DNA of 64,000 nucleotides from Triticum aestivum. Lineage: Eukaryota; Streptophyta; Magnoliopsida; Poales; Poaceae. Below are positions 43,670 through 54,371 of the stretch, piece after piece (position 1 is the stretch's first letter; each line of letters opens with the position of its first letter). Location of the stretch: the NCBI RefSeq assembly GCF_018294505.1, contig NC_057809.1, positions 141,148,979 through 141,212,978 on the forward strand, in the 5' to 3' direction. Under the pieces are notes generated by a model. The model did no database searches. It saw only the letters and a program-made list of their open reading frames with translations, and was not told the DNA's origin. The position numbers were made by a program, and so were the translations under genes.

Positions 43670-44925
43670 TGGTCTACAGCATAGATATGAAAAAACTATT
43701 AAGACTAAGTTCATGATAAATTTTAGTTCAAATAATCAAATTACTAACGAACTCCCACTTAAATCAACATCCCTCGAGTTTTCTAAGTGATACATGATCC
43801 AAATCAACTAACCCATGTCCGATCATCACATGAGATGGGGTAGTCTTCAATGGTGAACATCTCTATGTTGATCATATCTACTATATGACTCACGTTTGAC
43901 CTTTCGGTCTCCAGTGTTCCGAGAACATGTCTATACATACTAGGCTTGTCAAGTTTAACCCAAGTATTCTACATGTGCAAAACGGGGCTACACCCGTTGT
44001 AGGTGAACATAGAGTCTATCACACCCGATTATCACGAGGTGCTCCAAAACGACGAACTTTAGCAACGGTGCATACTCGGGGAGAACACTTTTATCTTCAA
44101 ATTAAGTGAAGGGGTCATGTTATAATGCTACCGTCGTTCTAAGCAAAATAAGATGCGTAAAGGATAAACATCACATGCAATCAAAATATGTGACATGATA
44201 TGGCCATAATCATCTTGTGCTTTTGATCTCCATCTCCAAAGCTTCAGCATGATCTCCATCGTCACCAACGCGACACCTTGATCTCCATCATTGTGTCAGG
44301 GCCATCTCGCCAACTATTGCTTCTACAACTATTGCTAACGCATAGCGATAAAGTAAAGCAATTACTTGGTGCTTAGTGATTGACATGCAGGTCATATAAT
44401 AATTAAAGACAACCCTAAGGCTCCTGTCGGTTGTCGTACTCATCGACATGCAAGTCATGAACTTATTACAAAACATGATCATCTCATACATCAACATATA
44501 TGAAATCACGTCTTGACCATATCACATCACAACATACCCTGCAAAAACAAGTTAGACGTCCTCTACTTTGTTGTTGCAAGTTTTACATGGATGCTACGGG
44601 CAACTAGCAAGAACCATTCTTACCTACGCAAAACCACAACGGTGATTATCAAGCTATTATTTAACCTTCTGCAAGGACCGTCCTAGTCAAATCAGATTCA
44701 ACTAAAGTAGGAGAAAAAGACACCCGCTAGCCACCTTTATGTAAAACAAGTCACATGTCAGTCGATGGAACCGGTCTCACGTGCGTGGACATGTAAGGTT
44801 GGTCCGGGCCACTTCATCCCACAATGCTACCGAATCAAAATAAGACATTGGTGGGAAGCAATATGAACCTCACCGCCCACAACTCCTTTGTGTTCTACTC
44901 GTGCATATCATGTACGCATAGACCT
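43670..44925 (-). other. Copia-1 leader between primer-binding site and gag
   Basis: Non-coding, about 1.26 kb, collinear with the leader of copia-2 (58358-59573). Motifs such as GTTAGACGTCCTCTACTTTG, ATGTCCGATCATCAC and CATATGATTCACG-like blocks are shared. No supported gene. Confidence 0.7.
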
Positions 44926-44940
44926 GGCTCATGATGCCAC

Positions 44941-45464
44941 TGTTGGGGAACGTTGCATGGAAAACAAAAAAATTCTATGCACGCGCAAGATCTATCCATG
45001 GAGATGTATAGCTACGAGAGGGGGAGAGCATCTACATATCCTTGTAGATCGCTAAGCAGAAGCGTTTATCAAAATGGTTGATGTAGTCGTACACCTTCAC
45101 GACCCGTTCCGATCAAGTACCAAACGTACGACACATCCGCATTCAGCACACATTCAACTCGATGACGTCCTCGCCTTCTTGATCCAGCAAGAGAGGTAAA
45201 GTAGTAGATGAGTTCTGGCAGCACGACGACATGGTGATGGTGGTGGTGAAACTATTTCCGCAGGACTTTGCCAAGCACAACGGATTTAGGATGGAGAACA
45301 AACTAGAGGGAGATGGGGGCGCTGGCACATGGCTTGGTGAATCATTGTGTCCCCCGGGGGCTAGCACTACTCCTCTAATTATATGTTGAGCCCTGGGATC
45401 ATTTCTTGGAGAAAGAGCCTGCTCAAAGTCAGTTTGGAACGCAAGGAAGAGTCCTTCTCGGTTT
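44941..45464 (-). repeat. Copia-1 5' LTR, truncated to 524 bp
   Basis: The plus strand begins TGTTGGGGAACGTTGCATGG, the inverse of the Angela LTR end, next to a primer-binding site (TGGCATCATGAGCC on the minus strand, 44939-44926). It stops at 45464 where the E7 LTR starts. About 1.2 kb of LTR is missing and is not found beyond E7/E8. Confidence 0.8.
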
Positions 45465-47029
45465 TGATACGTCTCCAACATATCTATAATTTTTTATTGT
45501 TCCATGCTATTATATTATCTGTTTTGGATGTTTTATATGCATTAATATGCTATTTTATATTATTTTTTAGGACTAACCTATTAACCAAGGGCCTAGTGCA
45601 AGTTTCTATTTTTTCCTTGTTCTTGAGCTTCGTAGAAAAGGAATACTAAATGGAGTCCAAACGGAATAAAACTTCATGATGATTTTTCTTGGACTATAAG
45701 ACACTCAGGAGACTTGGAGTTCAAGTCGGAAGAGCCATGAGGCGGCGACAAGGGTGGAGGGCGTGCCCTAGGGGGCTACCTTGTGGGCTCATCATGACCA
45801 CCTAACCTAGATCTTCCTCCTATATATTCACATATATTCCCAAACCACCAGAAGCATCCATGAAAACACTTTTCCATCGCCGCAACCTTTTGTTCCCATG
45901 AGATCCCATCTTGGGGCCTTTTTCGGCATCCTGTCGGAGGGGGATTCAATCACGGAGGGCATTTACATCAACTCTATTGCCCTTCCGATGAAGTGTGAGT
46001 AGTTTACCTCATACCTACGGTTCCATAGCTAGTAGCTAGATGGCTTTTTCTCCCTCTTTGATTCTCAATACCATGTTCTCCTCGATGTTCTTGGAGATCT
46101 ATCCAATGTAATCTTCTTTTGCGGTGTGTTTGTCGAGATCCGATGAATTGTGGATTTATGATCAGCTTATCTATGAATATTATTTGTATCTTCTCTGAAT
46201 TCTTATATGAATGATTTGATATCTTTGTAACTATCTTTGAATTATCGGTTTGGTTTGGCCAACTAGATTGGTTCTTCTTGCAATAGGAGAGGTGCTTAGC
46301 TTTGGGTTCAATCTTGCAGTGTCCTCACCTAGTGACACGGTAGGGGTACCGAGGCACGTATTGTATTGCTGCCATCGAGGATAAAAAGATGGGGTTTCCA
46401 TCAGATTGCATGAGTTTATTCCTCTACATCATGTCATCTTACTTAAGGCGTTACTCCGTTCTTTATGAACTTAATACTCAAGATGCATGTTGGATAGCGG
46501 TCGATGTGTGGAGTAATAGTAGTAGATGCAGGCAGGAGTCGGTCTACTTGACATGGACGTTATGACTATATTTCATAATCATTGCCTTGGATATCGTCAT
46601 AACTTTGCGCTTTTCTATCAATTGCTCGACAATAATTTGTTCACCCATCGTATTATTTGCCTTCAAGAGAGAATCCTCTAGTGAAACCTATAGCTCCCGG
46701 GTCTATTTTACATCATATTTGTTTCTGATCTAGTATTTTGCAATCTTTTATTTTCAGATCTATAAACAAAAAAAACCCAAAAATATTTTATCTTTTGTTT
46801 ATCTATATCTATCATATCTCACTTTTGCAAGTGACTGTGAAGGGATTGACAACCCCTATATCACGTTGGGTGCAAGTGTTTGATTGTTTGTGCAGGTATT
46901 GGTGATTTGCGTGTTCTTCTCCTACTGGATTGATATCTTGGTTCTTAACTAAGGGAAATACTTATCTCTACTTTACTGCATCACCCTTTCCTCTTCAAGG
47001 GAAAACCAACGCAAGCTCAAGAAGTAGCA
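45465..47029 (+). repeat. E7 5' LTR, 1.57 kb
   Basis: It starts TGATACGTCTCCAACATATC and ends GAAGTAGCA. A CTATATATTC promoter-like box lies near 45827. It is the same LTR class as E2, in opposite orientation. Confidence 0.75.
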
Positions 47030-47040
47030 GGAAGAATTTC

Positions 47041-47058
47041 TGGCGCCGTTGCCGTGGA
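47041..47058 (+). other. E7 primer-binding site, tRNA-Asp type
   Basis: TGGCGCCGTTGCCGTGGA matches the complement of the tRNA-Asp 3' end over the first 14 bases, 11 nt after the LTR. Confidence 0.75.
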
Positions 47059-47450
47059 GATCTACGCCAAGTTAAGATCTACATCAAACCTACCAAGTAC
47101 CCATCATAAAACTCTCATCTCTTGCATTACATTATTCTCCGTTTGCCTCTCGTTTTCCTCTCCCCCACTTCTAAAATGATTTTCGAAAATATTTGCCTTT
47201 TTATTTGCCTTCTTTCTGTATGTCTTTTCGCTTGTTTGTTATCTTTGCTTGTGTTTCCATCTTCCTTCTATTTGCTTGCATCTTTCCTTGCTAAAAATCT
47301 ATTGATATGGATCCACTTAAAGTTTTCTACTTGGATCATCTTCGATCTATATTTGTTCGTGCTGAAACTCCAACTAGTTTAGTTGAGGGAAAATCTTTAG
47401 ATGAGCATGCTCATTTTGTGCATCACCGTTTGTCTGAAAAAGGGTGACTC

Positions 47451-47735
47451 TTATGGAATCAAATAAATTATATTTATCAAAATCATCATGTGCAATAGTA
47501 GAACGCAACCCATTAATATAGTCCTTAATAAGAGCAAACTTCTCCGAATAGTGTAGTTGGGAGAATTCAAAAAGATAATAGGACTATCATGCGTGGGTGC
47601 AATAGCAAAAATTTCACTCTTAACATAAGGAACTATAGAAAGTTCATCTCCATAAGCATAATTCATATTGGCATCATGGCCACAAGCGTAGCAAGCATCA
47701 AGTTCATTAAAAAGGGATATTTCAAACGAATTCAA
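47451..47735 (-). pseudogene. Fragment of an Athila-like extra ORF
   Basis: The minus strand reads YDPLNSFEISLFNELDACYA, GHDANMNYAYGDELSIVPYV, THDSPIIFLNSPNYTI, then shifts frame (FDKYNLF-like reading in the next frame). I recall this sequence from extra ORFs of wheat Athila-like elements; it may belong to the N-terminal side of a protein like the one at 3732-4619. It is bounded by a broken LTR above and by E7 below. Confidence 0.5.
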
Positions 47736-47739
47736 GGGA

Positions 47740-49297
47740 TCATAGCCCACAAGTATAGGGGATCAGTTGTAGCCTCTTTCGATAAGTAAGAGTGTTGAAC
47801 CCAATGAGGAGCTAAAGGTAGAAAAAATATTGCTTCAAGTTCTATCGACCACCGATACAACTCTACGCACGCTTAATGTTTGCTTTACCTAGAACAAGTA
47901 TGAAAGTAGAATTACTTTGTAGTGGTGTAGGATAGGTTTGCAAGATAATAAAGATCACGTAAATAAAAACTAGGGGCTGTTTAGATAAATAAACAATTAA
48001 GTTAGTATAGCGAGTGTGGAAAAGTGATGGTAGGAGTTACGGAATTGTCCCTAAGCAATTGACTACGTTACTAGACCGATAGCAAGTTTTATGTGGGAGA
48101 GGCCATTGCTAGCATGCCATCCCTTACTTGGAATTCTATGCACTTATGATTGGAACTATTAGCAAGCATCCGCAACTACTAATGTTCATTAAGGTAAAAC
48201 CCAACCATAGCACTAAGATATATTGGTCCCCTTTCAATCCCGTATGCATCAATTTCTATGCTAGGTTGAAGCTGCTGTCACCCTTGCCCTCCAATACATA
48301 GTCCTATCAACATACAACTAACCCTATGGTGTGATCCACACATGCACTCATATGATGGGCACCAAAGGACAGGAACATAACCATAAGCAAATTAAACCAA
48401 TCATAGCAATTCACCAATTACCGATAGGACAACAAAGATCTACTCAAGCATCATAGGATGGTGACACATCATTGGATAATAATATGAAGTATAAAGCACC
48501 ATGTTCAAGTAGAGGGTACAACGGGTTGCGGGAGAGTGCAATGTTGAATACAGATGGGGGGAGGTGATGAAGATGTTGGGGAAGATGACGGAGGTATTGG
48601 TGTAGATCGCCGTCACACGATGATTGCCCCGGCGGCGTTCCGGCGCCACCGGGAGATGGGGGGAGTGAGCCCCCCCCCTTCTTCTTATTCTTCTTCTTCC
48701 TTGATCTCCCCCCTAGATGGGAGAGGAGGGTTTCCCCTCTGTTCCTTGTTCTACTTCATGGCGGCGGAGGGGCGGAAGCCCCACTGAGATTGGATCTCTC
48801 TCTCTCCTCTCTCTCTGTTTCCTTCTATTTTTGCGTTCCCAGATTATGGCCTTTCACCATTTCTTAAATTCCCAGAGATCCGTAACTCCAATTGGGCTGA
48901 AATTTTAACACGATTGTTATCCAGATATTAGCTTTGTTGCGGGTGAAGAAGGGCACCAACCGCCTTACGGGGAGGACACAAGCCTCCTGGTCGTGACCTG
49001 GGGAGGCGTCGCCTCCAGGGCTTGCGGGCCCCTTGGGCATCGTCTCACATTAATTCTAATTCCCAAAAATCGCATATACTCCAAAAAAAATCTCTGTAAG
49101 TTTTTATCGCGTTTGGACATCGTTTGGTATGGATATTCTGCGAGACAAAAAACATGCAACAAACTGGAACTGGCACTGGGCACTGGATCAATCTGTTAGT
49201 CCCAAAATGTGATATAAAATGTTGCCAAAAGTATATGAAAGTTGTAAAACATTGGCATGAAACAATCAAAAATTAAAGATACGACAGAGATGTGTCA
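47740..49297 (-). repeat. E8: minus-strand gypsy LTR, about 1.56 kb
   Basis: The minus strand starts TGACACATCTCTGTCGTATC at 49297, and its far end has CACTCTTACTTATCGAAAG and CCCCTATACTTGTGGG at about 47740-47800, typical ends of these LTRs. The primer-binding site expected next is missing; an extra-ORF fragment follows directly, so most of the interior is deleted. GA/CT-rich runs occur at 48790-48830. No gene. Confidence 0.65.
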
Positions 49298-49563
49298 TGT
49301 ACCTGAAGTATCTCTAGTGTGTGTGCATCTCCATTTTCATCTAATGTTGTGGGCCCTCTATTAATATTAATAATTGACATGCCCACTTGCTCATGCACTG
49401 TCCTCCTTCTTTTCCTCCTTGGTCTTGTTATTGGCTATGTTTCATCCCGTTGAGCTTGTTCTTGTGCATGCCCATGAGCTTGTTCCTATTCTAGCCCTTG
49501 AGCTTGTTATTGTGCATGCCTCTGAGCTGCTACTTTAGCATGTGCAATGGCCTTCAGTCTAGG
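49298..49563 (-). other. Unassigned fragment with internal repeats
   Basis: The minus strand can be read as a protein fragment with repeated AHGHAQEQAQ-like units, TRPRRKRRTVHEQVG and NINRGPTTLDENGDAHTLE, with three in-frame stops. The repeat is visible as GAGCTTGTT(C/A)(T/C)T copies about 27-33 bp apart at 49450-49510. It lies between two LTRs of opposite orientation. I do not recognise it. Confidence 0.35.
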
Positions 49564-52500
49564 TGTGACGCCCGGATAATTAAGCTACAATAACCCTCTG
49601 CTAATGATGCCACATCACCTCGATTACTGTTGTTAAACTCACGTTGATTCAAAACCCTTTCAAAATTCAAATTTAAAATAAAGCCAAATAGTAAAAGTTT
49701 TCAAAAGTCAAATCTAAAATGTTCGAAGCGTAGCAAATAAATCATAGATGATTATGGTGGTGAAACCAACATTTCTTATAATATTTAAATGCACAAAACC
49801 AACCAAAATTGAGGGCAAAATAATTAATTTAATGCCTTTTATAAAGTTATAATAATATAACTAATTTAGTAGTGTGCCAAAATAATTGTGGCAGTGGACA
49901 AAGTGGTAATACTAATTTAGGTGCTCATTTGGTATTTTATAAAACTAAAATAAAAGAAACTTCAAAAGAAAACAGTAAAGAAATAAAAGAAAATAAAACA
50001 AAGCAATACAAAAAAAAGGAAAACCCCTGCTCCCCATGGGCCTCGGCCCTTCCCACCCCAACCGGCCGTCCCACCTCCCCACTCATCTCCTTCCTGTTAC
50101 AGGGAGGCGGGGGTGGGGGGGTCGTGGCAGTCATCCCTTAGGCATGGCCGCGCCTGGCCACGTGCCAGTCATCCACCGGCCCCCTTGGTGGATAAGACCT
50201 CCCCCCCTCGGATGCCCCTCGACCCCGTGGATGAAGCCCTAGTTTCCTTTTCCCCTTTCCCTCACGCTGCTTCTCCTTCCCCAACATGGCCGCCCCTGCC
50301 ATCGTCGTTGCTTTGCCGCCCGCGTAGCCACAAGCCTCCATGCGTCAAGCCGGCATGTCCACGGGCTCCGTCGCCTTCGTCTTCTTCATCATCACCACTG
50401 GATCGAGGGCGAGTAGCCGCATCGGCGTCGCCTCCTGTCGTCGTCTTCGTCTACGGTCGTCGTGCACCCCCATCATCGATCCGCGCCCCTCGACCATCCC
50501 CGGCCCCGTCGACCCCTCCACGACCTCCCCTGTGAGCCCCTCCTCCGGATCCCCTGCCATTCCCCTTGCTCCCACCGCTGTAGGCCGCCACCACTGCACG
50601 CCACGACCGCGCCCCTGCGTGCACTGCCGCGCTCGCCTTCCCCTGTCCGTGCCCCACGCCGTCCGGGCGCGCACTAGCCACGCCCACACACCTTTGCGTT
50701 CGCCCACCTGCTGCCTATGCAGCTCACACACGCGCTCGCGCGTCCCCTGGCCCGCCAGTCGGCAGCGTCGCTGCTGCCGTCTCCACACCCGGAGCTCTGC
50801 TCCCGTGCCACTGGCCGCACCCTACCTCATCCAGGCATGCGCCCGCTACCCCACACCCACGCCCTCCCCGCTTAGGCCTCGCTCGCGAGCGCGTGGCCGC
50901 TGCCGGCCGCTCGGCCTCCTCCCGCTGCTGCTTTGCTCTGCTGCGCTGCTGCCTCTGCCGCCAACCGCGCCCCGCTCCTGTCTCTGCTAGTGCTCCCCGA
51001 CCATGCTCGCCGCCCCCACGCTCCGCCCTCCACCGGCGCCGCTCGCTGTCGGTCGAGCCCGGCCGCGCCTGCTTCTGGCTGTGGTCGTCGGTCCTCCTCC
51101 GCAAGGCCGTGCGTGCCTCCAGCCACTGGAGGCCGGCTCTGCCTCTAGCCAGTGGGCCCGGCCCTTAAAAAAGAGAAAAGTAAAAGTAAAAGAAAAATGA
51201 AATGAAATAAAATAAATAAATAAATAAATAGTTAATTGAATAATTAATTAGTTAATTAACCAAAACAACTAATTAGCTAAACCCAGCAGACTCTGACATG
51301 TGGGTCCCCCCTTGATTAGATTAAGGAAAATCAAATTAGAACATTTTAAGACACTGACGTGTGGGACCCCCGGGCCCCGTTGACCAGTCAATGGTCAGCC
51401 TCTGTGCACTGCTGTGTGCACTGCACCGGGTGCACCCAGCCTTTTTGTTATATATCTTTTGATTTAATTTAATTGAAATAAATCCAGAAAATGTTTAAAA
51501 CTTTTTAAATTAATATATAATAAACCGTAACTCGGATGAAAAAACTTTCTACATGAAAGTTGCTCAGAACGACGAGACGAATCCGAATACACAGTCGGTT
51601 CATCCGCCACACATCCCTAGCATAGCACACACGCAACTTTGCCTCTTCGGTTCATGTGTTCGAAAACCAAAACACCAGGGATACTTTCCCGGTTGTTTTC
51701 CCCCTTCGCCAGTATCACCTCCTACTGCGTTAGGGCACACCTAGCACCATTACTTGTCATGTCATGCATCGATATGCATTTGTTTGCATTGTATTCATTG
51801 TTTCTTCTCCCTCTTCTCTCCGGTAGACTACGAGACTGACGCTGTTGTTGGTGCCCCGATCGACTACGTTGTTGACGACCCCTACTTGCCATAGCAACCA
51901 GGCAAGCCCCCCTGATCACAAGATATTGCCTACTCTTCTCTCTACTGCTTGCATTAGAGTAGTGTAGCATGTTACTGCTTTCCGTAAATCATATCCTGAT
52001 GCATAGCCTGTCATTGTTGCTACAGTTATTGATACCTTTCCTGCAATCCTAAATGCTTAATATAGGATGCTAGTTTATCATCAGTGGCCCTACATTCTTG
52101 TCTGTCTGCCATGCTATACTATCAGGCCGTGATCACTCAGGAGGTGATCACGGGTGTATACTTATATACATATTATATGATACTTGTGATGACTAAAGTC
52201 GGTCAGCTCGTAGAGTACCCGCAAGTGATTCCAATGTGGGGGCTGAAGGGGCAGGTGGCTCCATCCAGGTAGTGGTGGGCCTGGGTTCCCAACGGCCCCC
52301 GACTGTTACTTTGTGGCAGAGCGACAGGGCAGGTTGGGACCACCTAGGAGAGAGGTGGGCATGGCCCTAGTCGGCGTTCACGGTTACTTCAAAATAACAT
52401 GCTTAACGAGATCTTGGTATTTGACCTGAGTCTGGCCACTGGCCTATAGCACTAACCAACTACGCGAAACAGTTATGGGCACTCGATGTCGTGGTATTAG

Positions 52501-52628
52501 CTGAAGCCTTCATGACGTCAGCGACTGAGCGGCGTGCGCCGGGTTGGACCGCGTAACGCAACTTCCTTTGTAATGGAGGTTGCTAGGTCTGCTCACCGGC
52601 CGCGTACGCAATGTGTAGGTGTGAAATG
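49564..52628 (+). repeat. E9 5' LTR, first segment
   Basis: A/T-rich to about 50000, then strongly GC-rich to 51170, then mixed. Several long frames are open on both strands in the GC-rich part (for example 50340-50990 plus and 50345-50788 minus) because stops are rare there; none has recognisable content. A short (AAAT)n-type run is at 51200-51230. No gene is supported. Confidence 0.75.
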
Positions 52629-54338
52629 TGTTGGGGAATGTAGTAATTTCAAAAAATTTCCTATGCACATGCAAGATCATGGTGATGCATAGCAATGAGA
52701 GGGGAGAGTGTGATCTACGTACCCTTGTAGATCGACAACGGAAGCGTTTGGTTGATGTAGTCGTACGTGTCCACAACCCGACCGATCAAGCACCGAAACT
52801 ATGGCACCTCCGAGTTCTAGCACACGTTCAGCTCGAGGACGATCCCCGGACTCCGATCCAGCAAAGTGTCGGGGACGAGTTCCGTCAGCACGACGGCATG
52901 GTGACGATCTTGATGCACTACCGTCGCAGGGCTTCGCCTAAGCACCGCTACAATATTATCGAGGGCTATGGTGGAAGGGGCACCGCACACGGCTAAGAAT
53001 ATGATCACGTGGATCAACTTGTGTGTCAAGGGGTGCCCTCTGCCCCCCGTATATAAAGGATCAAGGGGAGGAGGCCAGCCGACCCTCTATGGCGCGCCAA
53101 GGAGGAGTCCTCCTCCTAGTAGGAGTAGGACTCCTACTAGGAGGGGGAAAGAAGTGGGGAGGGAGAGGGAAAGGGGGGCGCCGCCCCCCTCTCCTAGTCC
53201 AATTCGGACCAGGGGGGAGGAGGCGCGCGGCCCACCTTTGGCTGCCCCTCTCTCTCTCCACTAAGGCCCATATGGCCCATTACTTCTCCCGGGGGGGTTC
53301 CGGTAACCCTCTGGCTCTCCGGTTTTCTCCGAAATCACCCGGAACACTTCCGGTGTCCGAATATAGCCGTCCAATATATCAATCTTTATGTCTCAACCAT
53401 TTCTAGACTCCTCGTCATGTCCGTGATCACATCCGGGACTCCGAACTAACTTCGGTACATCAAAACTCATAAACTCATAATATAACTGTCATCGAAACCT
53501 TAAGCGTGCGGACCCTACGGGTTCGAGAACAATGTAGACATGATCGAGACACGTCTCCAGTCAATAACCAATAGCGGAACCTGGATGCTCATATTGGCTC
53601 CTACATATTCTACGAAGATCTTTATCGGTCAGACCGCATAACAACATACGTTGTTCCCTTTGTCATCGGTATGTTACTTGCCCGAGATTCGATTGTCGGT
53701 ATCCCATACCTAGTTCAATCTCGTTACCAGCAAGTCTCTTTACTCATTCCTTAATACATCATCTCACAACTAACTCATTAGTTGCAATGCTTGCAAGGCT
53801 TATGTGATGTGTATTACCGAGAGGGCCCAGAGATACCTCTCCGACAATCGGAGTGACAAATCCTAATCTCGAAATACGCCAACCCAACATGTACCTTTGG
53901 AGACACCTGTAGAGCACCTTTATAATCACCCATTTACGTTGTGACGTTTGGTAGCACACAAAGTGTTCCTCCAGCAAACGGGAGTTGCATAATCTCATAG
54001 TCATAGGAACATGTATAAGTCATGAAGAAAGCACTAGCAACATACTAAACGATCGGGTGCTAAGCTAATGGATTGGGTCATGTCAATCAGATCATTCACC
54101 TAATGATGTGATCCCGTTAATCAAATAACAACTCTTTGTTTATGGTTAGGAAACATAACCATCTTTGATTAACGAGCTAGTCAAGAAGAGGCATACTAGT
54201 GACACTCTGTTTGTCTATGTATTCACACATGTATTATGTTTCCGGTTAATACAATTCTAGCATGAATAATAAACATTTATCATGATATAAGGAAATAAAT
54301 AATAACTTTATTATTGCCTCTAGGGCATATTTCCTTCA
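52629..54338 (-). repeat. Copia-2 3' LTR, 1.71 kb
   Basis: The plus strand runs from TGTTGGGGAATGTAGTAATT to GGGCATATTTCCTTCA. A TTTATATACG promoter box (minus strand) lies near 53047-53058. A perfect 15-bp inverted repeat with a 3-nt loop is at 53112-53144. It contains no gene. Confidence 0.92.
53112..53144. repeat. Perfect hairpin in copia-2 3' LTR
   Basis: Arms CCTCCTAGTAGGAGT (53112-53126) and ACTCCTACTAGGAGG (53130-53144) with loop AGG, just inside the transcribed part of the LTR downstream (minus sense) of the GC-rich U3. The identical hairpin is at 60072-60104 in the other LTR. Confidence 0.85.
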
Positions 54339-54371
54339 GTCTCCCACTTGCACTAGAGTCAATAATCTAGA

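Larger units (their letters stand above)
40086..45464 (-). mobile_element. Copia-1: decayed Angela-like copia element
   Basis: Minus strand: partial 5' LTR (45464-44941), primer-binding site, 1.26 kb leader, gag-pol (43669 downwards) and a break in the RNase H domain at 40086, where E5 is inserted. The 3' LTR must lie left of the window. It aligns along its length with copia-2 but has many more frameshifts and stops, so it is older. The 5' LTR is cut at 45464 by E7. Confidence 0.85.
45465..47445 (+). mobile_element. E7: 5' end of an Athila-like gypsy element
   Basis: A complete 5' LTR (45465-47029), a TGGCGCCGTTGCCG primer-binding site at 47041 and the first part of a leader and gag-like frame (MDPLKVFYLDHL, VEGKSLDEHAHFVHHRLSEK, about 47310-47443). 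The element then breaks off at about 47445 against minus-strand sequence. It inserted in, or was joined to, the copia-1 LTR. Confidence 0.7.

Noticed and set aside
50340..51170. Long overlapping open frames on both strands (up to about 216 codons)
   Set aside because: The stretch is very GC-rich LTR sequence where stop codons are rare. Frames overlap on both strands, are Pro/Arg/Ala-rich and contain no recognisable domain.
53023..53406. Plus-strand frame of 127 codons in the Angela LTR, also present at 59983
   Set aside because: It lies in the LTR transcribed from the other strand, crosses U3/R and is low-complexity Gly/Arg/Pro sequence.
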